A DNA stretch of 64,000 bases from Amycolatopsis pretoriensis (GTDB lineage Bacteria > Actinomycetota > Actinomycetes > Mycobacteriales > Pseudonocardiaceae): contig NZ_FNUJ01000009.1 of the NCBI RefSeq assembly GCF_900107925.1, positions 248,001 through 312,000 of the forward strand. Reading direction: 5' to 3'. A program made the translations under genes and the position numbers. Shown piece by piece: positions 8,488-16,679 of the stretch. The stretch's first letter is position 1; each line of letters begins with the position of its first letter. Under the pieces are notes generated by a model. That model saw nothing but the letters and a program-made list of their open reading frames with translations, was not told where the DNA came from and did no database searches.

Positions 8488-10299
8488 ATGGCCTGGGATG
8501 ACCACTGGAGCCTGATGCTCCGTGACCTGTCCGGGGACTCGTTCAGCGAGGCTTACGAGCAGCTGTCGGACACGCTCGTGCCCCCGTCGGGCTGGAACGC
8601 GGACGCGGCCGAGGCGCTGCCCGCGCTGCTGACCTACCTCGAGCACCCGGACTCGCCGGAGCGGGCCGACGTGGCCGAGATCGTCCACGACCTCGCCCAC
8701 CGGGCCCGTGCGGTGTCGGACGAGGGGTGGCGGGCGGCGTGGCCGGCCGTCGTGCCGCGGCTGCTCGCCCTGGTGGAAGACGACGACGCCGACGTGCGGC
8801 GGGCCGCGGTGCTGGTCCTGGGCGAACACCCGGACCCGGCGGTGCTGGCCGCGCTGCTGGACCGCTGGCCGGAGGAGACGTCCGAAGCGGTCCGGCTGGG
8901 TTTCGTGATCGCGGTCGGGGAGCTGGGCGGCGAGGACGTGCTGCCGTGGCTGGCCGAGCGCGACGAGACCGACGCGATTCACGCCGCGGCCCTGACCACG
9001 GCCGCCCGGATCACCGGCGTGGCGCCGGTCGAGCGGCTCGCCGGCCTGCTGAGCCGGGACATGACGGCGTTCGCGGGCCTGCACGGCCACGAGCGGCCGG
9101 CCCCGGTCCGCTGGGCCGCCGGGCGGCTGGCTCCCGGACCGCGCGAGGACCTCCTGGTCGCCCTGGCCGCGCGTCCGAACCGGCATGCGGCGGCGATGCG
9201 CGTCGTGCTGGGCGAGATCGCGGACCGGCGGTCGGCCGTCGAGGGGCTGCTCCCGCTGGTCGGCGCGTTGCTGGACACGCCGGAGCGCGGCGCGGCGGCC
9301 GCGGTGCTCGGGGGCGTGGCGCCGGCGTCGGCGGCGTACGCCGACCAGCTGTTCGCGCTCGCGGACGACCCACAGGCCCGCGACTACGCGCTGTGGGCGT
9401 TGCTGCGGCTGAAGGACGCCCGGTGCGTCGAGCCGCTGCTCGCGCGGTTCCGCACGCGCGAGCACGTGCTGATGACGGGTGGTGTCGGCGGCCGCGGACG
9501 GGGGAACTGGAGCCCGTTCCGGGCGCCCGGGGCGCACCAGATGCTGATGGACGCCCCGGAGTTCGCGCCTGACTTTTTGCCGTGGGTGGGCCAGGTGCTG
9601 CACCCCGGCGCCCACCGGCACACGGTGTGGCCGTTGACCAGGTTGTTGCGGGAGTGGGGCCCGGCGGGCGCGCCGGCGGCCCCGCACCTGACGCGCCTGC
9701 TCCGCGACGACGACCCGCACACCGTGGAGTGGTGCGCGGACACGCTCGCGGACATCGGCGGTTCGGCGGCGGTCCCGGAGCTGAAGAAGGTCGCGAAGGG
9801 CCGCAGGAGGCCATGGCGCACGCGTGTGGCGGCGGCGACGGCCTGCGCCCGCCTCGGCGGTGACCCGGGGTTGGCGGTGGAACTGCTGGAGAGCGCGCTC
9901 GAGGCGGGCGAAACGTCGGCGGTCGGGTGGGCGGCGGCCCTGGGGGAGAAGGGCGCACCCCTGGCGGACGTGCTGCGCGCGTGCCACGCGGACGACCAGC
10001 GGACGGAGGTGGCCATCGCGGCGGCGCTGGGCCAGGTCACGGGCGTGGTGGAAGAAGCGCTGCCGGTGCTCCTGCGGGCGCTGGAGGGTGTGGAGCCCGA
10101 CCTGGTCGAGGCGCACACGACCGACGCCGCGCGCTCGCTCGCGAAGCTGGGGCCGCTGCCGGCATCGGCCGCCCCGGCGCTGCGGGACTTGCTGGCGACC
10201 GACGGCCGGTTTTCCCGCTCGGACGGCTGCGACCTGTTCAGGGAGGACGACGCCTTTCGCCGGGACGTGGCCCGGGCGCTGGCGAACTGCGCTAGTTGA
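8488..10299 (+). CDS. HEAT-repeat protein
   Basis: Cytoplasmic protein of 603 residues made largely of alpha-helical HEAT/PBS-lyase-type repeats, for example VRRAAVLVLGEHPDPAVLAALLDRW, DYALWALLRLKDARCVEPLLARF and EWCADTLADIGGSAAVPELKKV. Such repeats usually form protein-binding superhelices; no catalytic motif or signal peptide is visible and the partner is unknown. The start is likely leaderless. The last eight bases overlap the convergent DUF397 gene. Confidence 0.75.
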   Translation: MAWDDHWSLMLRDLSGDSFSEAYEQLSDTLVPPSGWNADAAEALPALLTYLEHPDSPERADVAEIVHDLAHRARAVSDEGWRAAWPAVVPRLLALVEDDDADVRRAAVLVLGEHPDPAVLAALLDRWPEETSEAVRLGFVIAVGELGGEDVLPWLAERDETDAIHAAALTTAARITGVAPVERLAGLLSRDMTAFAGLHGHERPAPVRWAAGRLAPGPREDLLVALAARPNRHAAAMRVVLGEIADRRSAVEGLLPLVGALLDTPERGAAAAVLGGVAPASAAYADQLFALADDPQARDYALWALLRLKDARCVEPLLARFRTREHVLMTGGVGGRGRGNWSPFRAPGAHQMLMDAPEFAPDFLPWVGQVLHPGAHRHTVWPLTRLLREWGPAGAPAAPHLTRLLRDDDPHTVEWCADTLADIGGSAAVPELKKVAKGRRRPWRTRVAAATACARLGGDPGLAVELLESALEAGETSAVGWAAALGEKGAPLADVLRACHADDQRTEVAIAAALGQVTGVVEEALPVLLRALEGVEPDLVEAHTTDAARSLAKLGPLPASAAPALRDLLATDGRFSRSDGCDLFREDDAFRRDVARALANCAS

Positions 10300-10522
10300 G
10301 GGAGCGGAGGAAGCCGCGCCAGGAGGAGGGGGCGACGGTGAGGTGCGGGCCGGAGGGATCCTTCGAGTCACGGACCGCGACGGTCGGTGTGGTGAAGGCG
10401 ACTTCGACGCAAGCGGTGTTTTCGTTGCCGCTGTAGCTGCTCTTCCGCCAGGCGAACGCCACCTCGACACATGCGGTGTTCTCGCCCTGGCTGTAGCTGC
10501 TCTTGCGCCAAGCTTCCTTCAC
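10292..10522 (-). CDS. DUF397 protein with internal duplication
   Basis: A 76-residue DUF397 protein. The family hallmark WRKSSYS-xx-ENTACVEVAF occurs twice (about residues 5-23 and 25-43), followed by one copy of the remaining domain (VAVRDSKDPSGPHLTV and WRGFL). DUF397 proteins are usually near 60 residues with one hallmark, so a 20-codon duplication has lengthened this one. It follows the XRE regulator gene directly; such XRE/DUF397 pairs are frequent in actinomycetes, related to the WhiJ/BldB-type systems, and are thought to interact. Confidence 0.85.
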   Translation of the reverse strand: MKEAWRKSSYSQGENTACVEVAFAWRKSSYSGNENTACVEVAFTTPTVAVRDSKDPSGPHLTVAPSSWRGFLRSLN

Positions 10523-10531
10523 GGCTCACCC

Positions 10532-11368
10532 CTATGCGCTCAGCTGGTCCGCCAGCCGAAGAAGCAGCTCGCAGGACTCTTTTTCGCTCAGCGCAAGCTT
10601 AGCAAGCGTGCTGAACCGCCTGGCCAGCTGTGAGATTTGCGTCGGCTTGACCAACTGCAGGTTGCCCGCGGCGTGATCGACATAGCCGAGGTCTCCGATC
10701 GTGTCCTCCGGGAACCGCAGCAGCGAGAACGCGCCGCGAAGACCGGGATGCACTCCGATATCGGCAGGCAGCAGCTGCACCTGCACATTATCGAGCTCGG
10801 AGAGCTCGACAATGTGCAGCATCTGCGCCACGAGCACGTGCGGCTCGGCGACCCGGCGCACCAGGGCGGTCTCATCGACGATCGCGTGCAGCTTCAGGGG
10901 GTTCTCGGCCCGAAGCCGCTCACAGCGGCGCATCCGCACGTGCAGCTTGTGGTTGCGTTCGCGAGTGCCGCTGTCGGCGTAGAGCGCTCGTGTGAAGGAC
11001 TCGGTCTGCAGAAGTCCGGGCACCCATGCCAGCTCGAAGTTGCGGACCGAAACCGCCTCCGCTTCCAACGCCGGGTAGCTGTTGACCGACACCCCCTCGA
11101 TCCGGTTCTGATTCGGCCGCTTCGCCTCCCGCGCGATATCGACCACCCGCACGAGATCGTCCTCGGGCAGCCGATACAGCTCCGCCATCGCCCGGGCGTG
11201 CAGCGGATGAATCGCGCCCTGCCCCTTCTCCAACCGCGAAAGCGTGCTTTTCGAAATGTCGAGATCGCCGCCCGCCTGTTCCAACGTCAGCCCGGCCTTC
11301 TCCCGCCAGGCCTTCAGCTCGCGCCCGAGCTGCAACCGCCTGATCGCCGGAACGCTGTAGTACGCCAC
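10532..11368 (-). CDS. XRE-family regulator with DUF5753 domain
   Basis: Transcriptional regulator of about 278 residues. The N-terminal helix-turn-helix is at residues 15-55 (KAWREKAGLTLEQAGGDL then ISKSTLSRLEKG). The remainder matches the DUF5753 domain seen in WhiJ-like actinomycete regulators (WVPGLLQTESFTRALY, AIVDETALVRRV, LQLLPADIG-type spacing). The start chosen is GTG at 11368 because GGGGAGGT lies directly upstream; an in-frame upstream start at 11446 has no such site. It forms a unit with the DUF397 gene ten bases downstream. Its targets are unknown. Confidence 0.85.
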   Translation of the reverse strand: MAYYSVPAIRRLQLGRELKAWREKAGLTLEQAGGDLDISKSTLSRLEKGQGAIHPLHARAMAELYRLPEDDLVRVVDIAREAKRPNQNRIEGVSVNSYPALEAEAVSVRNFELAWVPGLLQTESFTRALYADSGTRERNHKLHVRMRRCERLRAENPLKLHAIVDETALVRRVAEPHVLVAQMLHIVELSELDNVQVQLLPADIGVHPGLRGAFSLLRFPEDTIGDLGYVDHAAGNLQLVKPTQISQLARRFSTLAKLALSEKESCELLLRLADQLSA

Positions 11369-11450
11369 CGCACCTCCCCGTCGCCATGATCGCGCGGGGT
11401 GCAGTGTCCGGGCGGGAGGTCGGCGCCGGGATCCCGCGCCGATCACCCCA

Positions 11451-12116
11451 TCAGGGGCGCCAGCAGGACATCGCGCGGTCGATCTCCTGCTCGTCGAGCG
11501 GCGGGCGGGGCAGTTCCGAGGGCTTGCCGGGCTCGGCGCGGAGCCCGTCGAGGAGCATGCCGAGGCTGCGGCGCCACAGGTCCGGGTCGACCGCGCACGT
11601 GAACTCGACCACCGAGCCGACCATCATGTGCACGAGCGCCATGTCCGACGGGGCGAAATCCGCCCGTAGGCCACCGGAAGCCTGGGCCCGCTCGACGAGC
11701 TGTGTGATCAACGGCACCATGCGGGCTTTCTCTTCGGCGACGTGCTCGTGGCCGAACTTGTTGGACAGCATGATCTCGCGCAGCCCGCGGTCGGCGGAGT
11801 GCATCTCGGCCGCTTTCCAGGTGAAGTCGACGAACGCCTGCCACGGGTCCGCCGCCTTCAGCGCTTCCACGGCGAGATCGCCGATCTCTTCCATCCGCTC
11901 GGCGAACATGGCCTCGACCAGGTGTTCCTTGCTGGGGAACCGGCGGTAGACCGTGCCGACGCCGAGGCCGGCGTGGTGGGCGATGTCGTCCAGCGTTGCG
12001 TCGAGCCCGCGCTGGCCGAACACTTCGCGAGCCGACGCGAGGATGCGACGGCGGTTGAGCTCGGCGTCGCGCCGCAGCGGCCGCGCCGGTGCGGCGGGAC
12101 CTGCGTCCCGTGTCAT
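11451..12116 (-). CDS. TetR-family transcriptional regulator
   Basis: A 221-residue TetR repressor. The N-terminal DNA-binding domain reads RRRILASAREVFGQRG ... LDDIAHHAGLGVGTVYRRFPSKEHLV, followed by a helical ligand-binding domain. It is transcribed divergently from the DHA2 drug exporter, with 119 bases between starts, so it most likely represses that exporter and itself and is released by an exported compound. Confidence 0.88.
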   Translation of the reverse strand: MTRDAGPAAPARPLRRDAELNRRRILASAREVFGQRGLDATLDDIAHHAGLGVGTVYRRFPSKEHLVEAMFAERMEEIGDLAVEALKAADPWQAFVDFTWKAAEMHSADRGLREIMLSNKFGHEHVAEEKARMVPLITQLVERAQASGGLRADFAPSDMALVHMMVGSVVEFTCAVDPDLWRRSLGMLLDGLRAEPGKPSELPRPPLDEQEIDRAMSCWRP

Positions 12117-12131
12117 CCCGTCAGTCTAGCT

Positions 12132-12188
12132 CACAAAGTAGAGGCACCATCTCCGGTTTGTGTGTACCTTGGGTCGCGTAAGGGGAGA
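12132..12188. promoter_or_regulatory. Inverted repeats in the TetR/MFS divergent promoter
   Basis: The divergent gap holds CACAAA (12132-12137) facing TTTGTG (12157-12162). A second pair, with AGTAG and ATCTCC on one side, faces GGAGAT and CTACT further toward the exporter. Either could be the TetR operator. Neither is a compact perfect palindrome. Confidence 0.35.
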
Positions 12189-12235
12189 TACCTACTCCAC
12201 ATAGCCTCCTGATCACTCCCAGTGAGGGGACACCC

Positions 12236-13735
12236 ATGTCCGAATCCACTCTCGAGGTCGCGCCGCCGGGGGACGTGCGCGCCGCCGAGAACCCGCACCA
12301 CAGCCGCAGATGGCTGATCCTGGTGATGATCGGCATCGCGCAGCTGATGGTCGTGCTGGACGCGACCGTCGTGAACATCGCGCTGCCGTCCGCGCAGGTC
12401 GACCTGGGCTTCTCGAACGACGCGCGGCAGTGGGTCGTCACGGCGTACGCGCTCGCGTTCGGCAGCCTGCTGCTGCTCGGCGGCCGGCTCGCCGACCTCT
12501 TCGGCCGCAAGAACGCGCTGCTCGTCGGCCTGGCCGGCTTCGCCGCGGTGTCCGCTCTCGGTGGCTTCGCGACCAACATCGAGATGCTGCTGATCGCCCG
12601 CGCGGCCCAGGGTGTCTTCGGCGCGCTGCTCGCGCCCGCCACGCTTTCGCTGCTCACCACGACGTTCACCGACCCGAAGGAACGCGGCCGCGCGTTCGGC
12701 GTGTTCGGCGCCATCGGCGGTGGCGGCGCGGCGGTCGGGCTGCTGCTCGGCGGCGTGCTCACCGAGTACCTCGACTGGCGCTGGTGCATGTTCGTGAACA
12801 TCATCTTCGCGGTCGTCGCGTTCGTGGGCAGCTCGGCCCTGCTGCAGAACCAGCGCGACGCCGGCCCGCGCCCGAAGCTCGACCTGCCGGGCACGATCAC
12901 CGCGTCCGCCGGTCTGTTCGCGCTGGTCTACGGCTTCGCGAACGCGGAGTCGGACTCGTGGTCGTCGGCGTCGGTGTGGGGCTTCCTGGCCGGCGGTGTC
13001 GTGTTGCTGGGCGTCTTCGTGTGGCTGCAGCAGCGCGTCTCACACCCGCTGCTCCCGCTGCGCGTCCTGCTCGACCGCAACCGCGGCGGCTCGTACCTGG
13101 CGATGTTCCTGCTGGCCATCGGCATGTTCGCGATCTTCCTGTTCCTGACGTTCTACGTGCAGCAGAACCTGCAGTTCACGCCGATCCAGAGCGGCGTCGG
13201 GTTCCTGCCGATGGTGGCGACGCTGATGCTGTCGGCGACGACGGCGACAGCCGTGCTGCTGCCGCGCTTCGGCCCGCGTCCGCTGGTCCCGACCGGCATG
13301 GCGATCGCGGCGGTCGGCCTGTTCTGGCTGAGCGGCATCGGTCTGGAGAGCACGTACGCGTCCGGCGTCCTCGGCCCGCTGCTGGTGATGGGCTTCGGCA
13401 TCGGGCTGGCGATGGCGCCGGCGATGAGCGTCGCGACGTTCGGCGTCGAGGCGCACGACGCGGGGGTCGCGTCGGCGGCGGTCAACACGATGCAGCAGGT
13501 GGGCGGCTCGATCGGCACGGCGCTGCTGTCGACGCTGGCCGGCAACGCGGCGACGTCGTACCTCGCGGGCAAGGTCCCGACCCCGCAACTGGCGGCCGAG
13601 GCGGCGATCGAGAGCTACACGACGGCGTTCACGTGGGCGGCGGTGATCTTCGCGGCCGGCGCGCTGCTCAGCGGTCTGCTGCTGCGTCCGGGCGTCCCGA
13701 AGGGCGAAGCCGCTCCCGGCGCCATCCACATGTGA
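12236..13735 (+). CDS. MFS drug exporter, DHA2 (EmrB/QacA) family
   Basis: A 499-residue membrane transporter with the length and hydrophobic pattern of 14-helix DHA2 proton antiporters. Helix 1 contains the family motif LDATVVNIALPSA; motif A appears as GGRLADLFGRKNALL; motif C-like glycine-rich stretches (GAIGGGGAAVGLLLGGVL) follow. Expected role is efflux of toxic compounds or an endogenous secondary metabolite. The adjacent divergent TetR gene is the likely regulator. A GTGAGGGGA-type ribosome-binding site precedes the ATG. Confidence 0.9.
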   Translation: MSESTLEVAPPGDVRAAENPHHSRRWLILVMIGIAQLMVVLDATVVNIALPSAQVDLGFSNDARQWVVTAYALAFGSLLLLGGRLADLFGRKNALLVGLAGFAAVSALGGFATNIEMLLIARAAQGVFGALLAPATLSLLTTTFTDPKERGRAFGVFGAIGGGGAAVGLLLGGVLTEYLDWRWCMFVNIIFAVVAFVGSSALLQNQRDAGPRPKLDLPGTITASAGLFALVYGFANAESDSWSSASVWGFLAGGVVLLGVFVWLQQRVSHPLLPLRVLLDRNRGGSYLAMFLLAIGMFAIFLFLTFYVQQNLQFTPIQSGVGFLPMVATLMLSATTATAVLLPRFGPRPLVPTGMAIAAVGLFWLSGIGLESTYASGVLGPLLVMGFGIGLAMAPAMSVATFGVEAHDAGVASAAVNTMQQVGGSIGTALLSTLAGNAATSYLAGKVPTPQLAAEAAIESYTTAFTWAAVIFAAGALLSGLLLRPGVPKGEAAPGAIHM

Positions 13736-13745
13736 GTTGAACCTT

Positions 13746-13796
13746 CCCGGCCCTCCGCGCACTAGTAAGACTGAAACCGTGCGAAGGAGGGCCGGG
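13746..13796 (+). promoter_or_regulatory. Hairpin enclosing the ECF sigma ribosome-binding site
   Basis: CCCGGCCCTCC (13746-13756) pairs perfectly with GGAGGGCCGGG (13786-13796), and the inner CGCAC (13758-13762) pairs with GTGCG (13779-13783), giving a 16-pair stem around a 16-base loop. The right arm contains the AAGGAGG site and touches the GTG start of the sigma gene. It may end exporter transcription or hide the start of the sigma gene in read-through RNA. Confidence 0.55.
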
Positions 13797-14290
13797 TGGG
13801 GGCGTCGAGAGACTCCGATTTCAGCGAGTACTTCGCCGCGCGGGTGCAGCGGTTCCGCCGGGTCGCGTTCGCGTTCTGCGGCGACTGGCACGCGGCCGAG
13901 GACCTGGTCCAGGCCATGTTCGTGCAGCTGTACCGGCGCTGGCGCCGGGTCCGCCCGGACACGGCCGACGCGTACGCGCGCCGCATCCTGCTGAACCTCT
14001 TCCTCGCCGGGCGGCGCAAGTCCGGCCGCGAGTACGTGACGGCTGTCGTCCCGGAGACGGAGTCGCCGCCGGGCCGGGACACGCCCCTGCGCCTCGACGT
14101 GGAGCGCGCGCTGTCCGGGTTGACGCCCCGGCAGCGCGCGATGGTCGTGCTCCGGTTCCTCGAAGACCTCCCGGTGGCGGAGGTCGCGTCGCTGCTCGGC
14201 ATCGCCGAAGGCACGGTCAAGTCCCAGACGGCCCGCGGGGTCGAAGCCCTGCGCGCGGCCCTGCCTTTTCCGACGAGCGAGGAGCGGTGA
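13796..14290 (+). CDS. ECF RNA polymerase sigma factor (SigE-type)
   Basis: A 164-residue extracytoplasmic-function sigma factor. Region 2 is visible as FAFCGDWHAAEDLVQAMFVQ and region 4 as LTPRQRAMVVLRFLEDL with the helix-turn-helix VAEVASLLGIAEGTVKSQTARG. This is the short SigE-like subfamily abundant in actinomycetes. The GTG start has a strong AAGGAGG site that is part of a hairpin. The stop overlaps the next gene (TGATG), a membrane protein in the position usually held by an anti-sigma factor. Confidence 0.9.
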   Translation: MGASRDSDFSEYFAARVQRFRRVAFAFCGDWHAAEDLVQAMFVQLYRRWRRVRPDTADAYARRILLNLFLAGRRKSGREYVTAVVPETESPPGRDTPLRLDVERALSGLTPRQRAMVVLRFLEDLPVAEVASLLGIAEGTVKSQTARGVEALRAALPFPTSEER

Positions 14291-15051
14291 TGGAAGACGT
14301 CCGGACCGCTTTGACGGAGTACGTGACCGAAGGCGAACCGCCGCTCGGCCTGACCGGCGAAGCTGTTCTTTCGGCGGCCCGCCTGTCCCGCCGCCGGCAC
14401 CTGCTGACGGGGGCGGTGGCGGTGATCGTGGTGGTGCTGGCGTTGGGACTGGCGGTGGTGGTGCTCCCGGGTCGCGCTCCGGTGGCGGCGCGGCCGTGTC
14501 CCACCGCGGTGGACACGCGCTCGGCGCTGGTCGACCGGCTGAGCTGCCTGGTGGGCAACGCGGTGCGCGCGCTGTTGCCTTCCGACGCCGGGATTTCGCG
14601 GTTGACGATCGCGGGGGAGACTCCGCCGGCCGACCCGTTCCACCTGATCGCCGACGAGATCGGCCCCGCGCCCCGGGACGCGATCTTCCACATGGGGGTG
14701 CGGGTGACGGACGCCCGCGGCTCGGGATCGGTGTACGTGCTGATCCTGCCGGGCGGCGCGAGCGGCCCCCCGTGCGGCGAGGTGGACGAGATCAGCTGCC
14801 GATCGGAGCAGACACCCCAGGGCGGGTTGTGGCTGTCGACGCTGCGCACCGGGGACGCGGTGAAGAACCGCGTGGCGCTGGCGGCGCCGGACGCGCTGGT
14901 CCAGTTCTGGTCGACCGACAGCGGGGTGCTGGAGCAGAAGGACGTGCGGTTGCCGAAGCAACGTCCGGAGCCGACGTTGACGCTGGACCAGGTGCGGGCA
15001 CTGGCGTTGACCCCCGGGCTCACGACCGGCGGGAGCGGAGGGTCTCGATGA
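14290..15051 (+). CDS. Membrane protein, probable sigma-factor partner
   Basis: A 253-residue protein with a short cytoplasmic N-terminus (EDVRTALTEYVTEGEPP), one transmembrane segment at about residues 36-60 (LTGAVAVIVVVLALGLAVVVL) and an extracytoplasmic domain with five cysteines. This topology and the overlap with the sigma gene suggest an anti-sigma or sensor role, but no zinc-binding anti-sigma motif (HxxxCxxC) is visible, so function is inferred from context only. A GTG at 14287 is also in frame. The 3' end overlaps the convergent ParB/Srx-like gene by 32 bases. Confidence 0.65.
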   Translation: MEDVRTALTEYVTEGEPPLGLTGEAVLSAARLSRRRHLLTGAVAVIVVVLALGLAVVVLPGRAPVAARPCPTAVDTRSALVDRLSCLVGNAVRALLPSDAGISRLTIAGETPPADPFHLIADEIGPAPRDAIFHMGVRVTDARGSGSVYVLILPGGASGPPCGEVDEISCRSEQTPQGGLWLSTLRTGDAVKNRVALAAPDALVQFWSTDSGVLEQKDVRLPKQRPEPTLTLDQVRALALTPGLTTGGSGGSR

Positions 15052-15859
15052 CGTCGTCGTCCCAGCGGTGGGTCCGGATCAGCCGGTACCGCTCCGCCGC
15101 CACCCACATGTACGCCTCGGCGTCCGTGCGGTCCCCGATCAACCCCGCCTGCCGCAGCATCCCCACCACCGGCACGAACTCCTCGTCGAACCACCGCTGG
15201 GCCACGCTCGCGCGGTCGCAGAACTTGCCCTCGTCCTGCATCAGCCGGAAGCCCCACGCCTCCACGTGCTCGCCCAGCTTCGCGTAGTCCCACGGGTCCG
15301 ACACGATCACCGACGCCCGCGCGTGCCCCGTCAGCGGTACTCGCTCCAGGAACAGCCTTCGATAGTCCTTGACGATCAGGTCGCCGCGGTGGCGGATGCC
15401 GCTCGGGTCCAGTTTGGTCCGGACCACAGTCACGAACGCCTCTATTGTGGACAGTCCTTGCGCGATCGCGACCGAAACGCGGTGGTGGCCGTCGATGATG
15501 AAGTGCAGCTCGCCCACCCGGTACACCTCGATCGGCGGGATCTCCTCGCCGCGGCGGGCCGCCAGGGCCAGCCGCTCCCAGCGCTCGCGTACCCGGGCCG
15601 AGGTCGGGCGGAAGTGGCGGTCGAAGTCGCGGCTGCGGTCGACCGTGCCGACGATCGAGTCGAGCTTGATCACCCGCAGCCCGATGCGGTGCTCGCCCGC
15701 GTACCCGAGCGCCTCCACGACCTCGTGGAACGGCAGCATGATGTTGACGTCGTCGGGCTCGCGACGCAGCCACGTCGAAAGCCGCGAAAGCACTTGGCCC
15801 CGGCGCGCGCGGAGGAAGTCGTTTTCCGCGTCCGCGCGGGGAAACCCCGTCTCTTTCAT
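15020..15859 (-). CDS. ParB/sulfiredoxin-like nuclease domain protein
   Basis: A 279-residue cytoplasmic protein. The central segment IPPIEVYRVGEL followed by HFIIDGHHRVSVA is the ParB/Srx fold signature (GHHR); some members of this fold use nucleotides or cut DNA. The rest is not recognised. There is no ParB helix-turn-helix, so it is not the chromosome-partitioning protein. The start overlaps the stop of the metallophosphoesterase gene by four bases (ATGA), so the two are made together. Confidence 0.7.
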   Translation of the reverse strand: MKETGFPRADAENDFLRARRGQVLSRLSTWLRREPDDVNIMLPFHEVVEALGYAGEHRIGLRVIKLDSIVGTVDRSRDFDRHFRPTSARVRERWERLALAARRGEEIPPIEVYRVGELHFIIDGHHRVSVAIAQGLSTIEAFVTVVRTKLDPSGIRHRGDLIVKDYRRLFLERVPLTGHARASVIVSDPWDYAKLGEHVEAWGFRLMQDEGKFCDRASVAQRWFDEEFVPVVGMLRQAGLIGDRTDAEAYMWVAAERYRLIRTHRWDDDVIETLRSRRS

Positions 15860-16506
15860 GAGAACTCCATGATCCGGTGGCCCACCACGTTGCGGATCCG
15901 GGTTTGGCCGACGACCCGGTCCGGCACCGGCTCGCCGTGGGGGTGGATGTGCCCGTGCAGCAGCCACTTCGGCCGCAGCACGTCGATCGTGCGGTGCAGG
16001 CACGCGAACCCGCGGTGCGGCGGGTCCGCCCGGTCGCCGAGGTCCAGCGGCGGCGAATGCGTCAGCAGGACGTCGACGTCCCGGCCGTCGCGACGACGCC
16101 GCCACTTCGCCCGCCGCACCAGGCCGCGGGCCCGGCGCGCCTGCTGGCGCTGGGTCCACTGGTTCGGGCCGTCGTTGTAGCGGATCGAACCGCCGAGGCC
16201 GGCGAAGCGCAGGCCGGCGACGTCGACGACGCGGCCGTCGGCGTTGATGCCGCCCGCCGGCCCCGGCCAGGGCGTCGGGAAACCGTCCTTCATGGACAGC
16301 CCGCCGTAACGCGTGTAGCCACTCAGGTCGGGGTCGTGGTTGCCGGGCACGAACACGCACGGCACGTCGAGCGCGCCGGCCAGGAACGCGAGGTAGTCGT
16401 ACGGGAGGTCGCCGGCGCCGATGACGAGGTCGACGGAGACGGTGCGGACCGCGTCGGTCCACAACCGCTCGTCGACCTCGTCGGAGACGACCAGCGCTTT
16501 CGGCAT
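15856..16506 (-). CDS. Metallophosphoesterase
   Basis: A 216-residue calcineurin-like phosphoesterase. Metal-binding blocks are visible as GAGDLPYDY, VPGNHDPD, LLTHSPPLDL and LLHGHIHPHG. The usual first block (DxH) is replaced by SDEVDE near residues 8-13, which could alter metal binding or be normal for this subfamily. Substrate unknown. It is coupled to the downstream ParB/Srx-like gene and lies after CorA and a tiny membrane peptide on the same strand. Confidence 0.78.
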   Translation of the reverse strand: MPKALVVSDEVDERLWTDAVRTVSVDLVIGAGDLPYDYLAFLAGALDVPCVFVPGNHDPDLSGYTRYGGLSMKDGFPTPWPGPAGGINADGRVVDVAGLRFAGLGGSIRYNDGPNQWTQRQQARRARGLVRRAKWRRRRDGRDVDVLLTHSPPLDLGDRADPPHRGFACLHRTIDVLRPKWLLHGHIHPHGEPVPDRVVGQTRIRNVVGHRIMEFS

Positions 16507-16531
16507 GCGCCCAGGATAGGACGCCGTGCCG

Positions 16532-16648
16532 TTATTTCATCCCGTGCGCGAACCCGGGGTCGGCGACGATGACGAAAGTGATGACGAAGATCCACACGAG
16601 GCTGAGCGCGAGCGCCCAGAACTTGAGGTTGGACAGCATCCGGGACAT
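16532..16648 (-). CDS. 38-residue single-span membrane peptide
   Basis: A short open frame fills the gap between CorA and the metallophosphoesterase. It encodes a 38-residue peptide with a basic start (MSRMLSNLKFW), one hydrophobic span (ALALSLVWIFVITFVIV) and a short tail ADPGFAHGMK. A GGAG site lies eight bases before the ATG. The gene is on the CorA strand, 31 bases after the CorA stop. Small membrane peptides can modulate neighbouring transporters, but no function can be assigned. Confidence 0.6.
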   Translation of the reverse strand: MSRMLSNLKFWALALSLVWIFVITFVIVADPGFAHGMK

Positions 16649-16679
16649 GGCGAACACTCCGATGGGGGAAGAGGGGGAC

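Noticed and set aside
11386..11949. 187-codon plus-strand open frame across the XRE/TetR junction
   Set aside because: It overlaps the well-supported TetR gene in antisense and shows Ser/Arg-rich shadow composition.
15020..15859. Chromosome-partitioning ParB
   Set aside because: Only the ParB/Srx fold motif is present; there is no helix-turn-helix or ParA neighbour.
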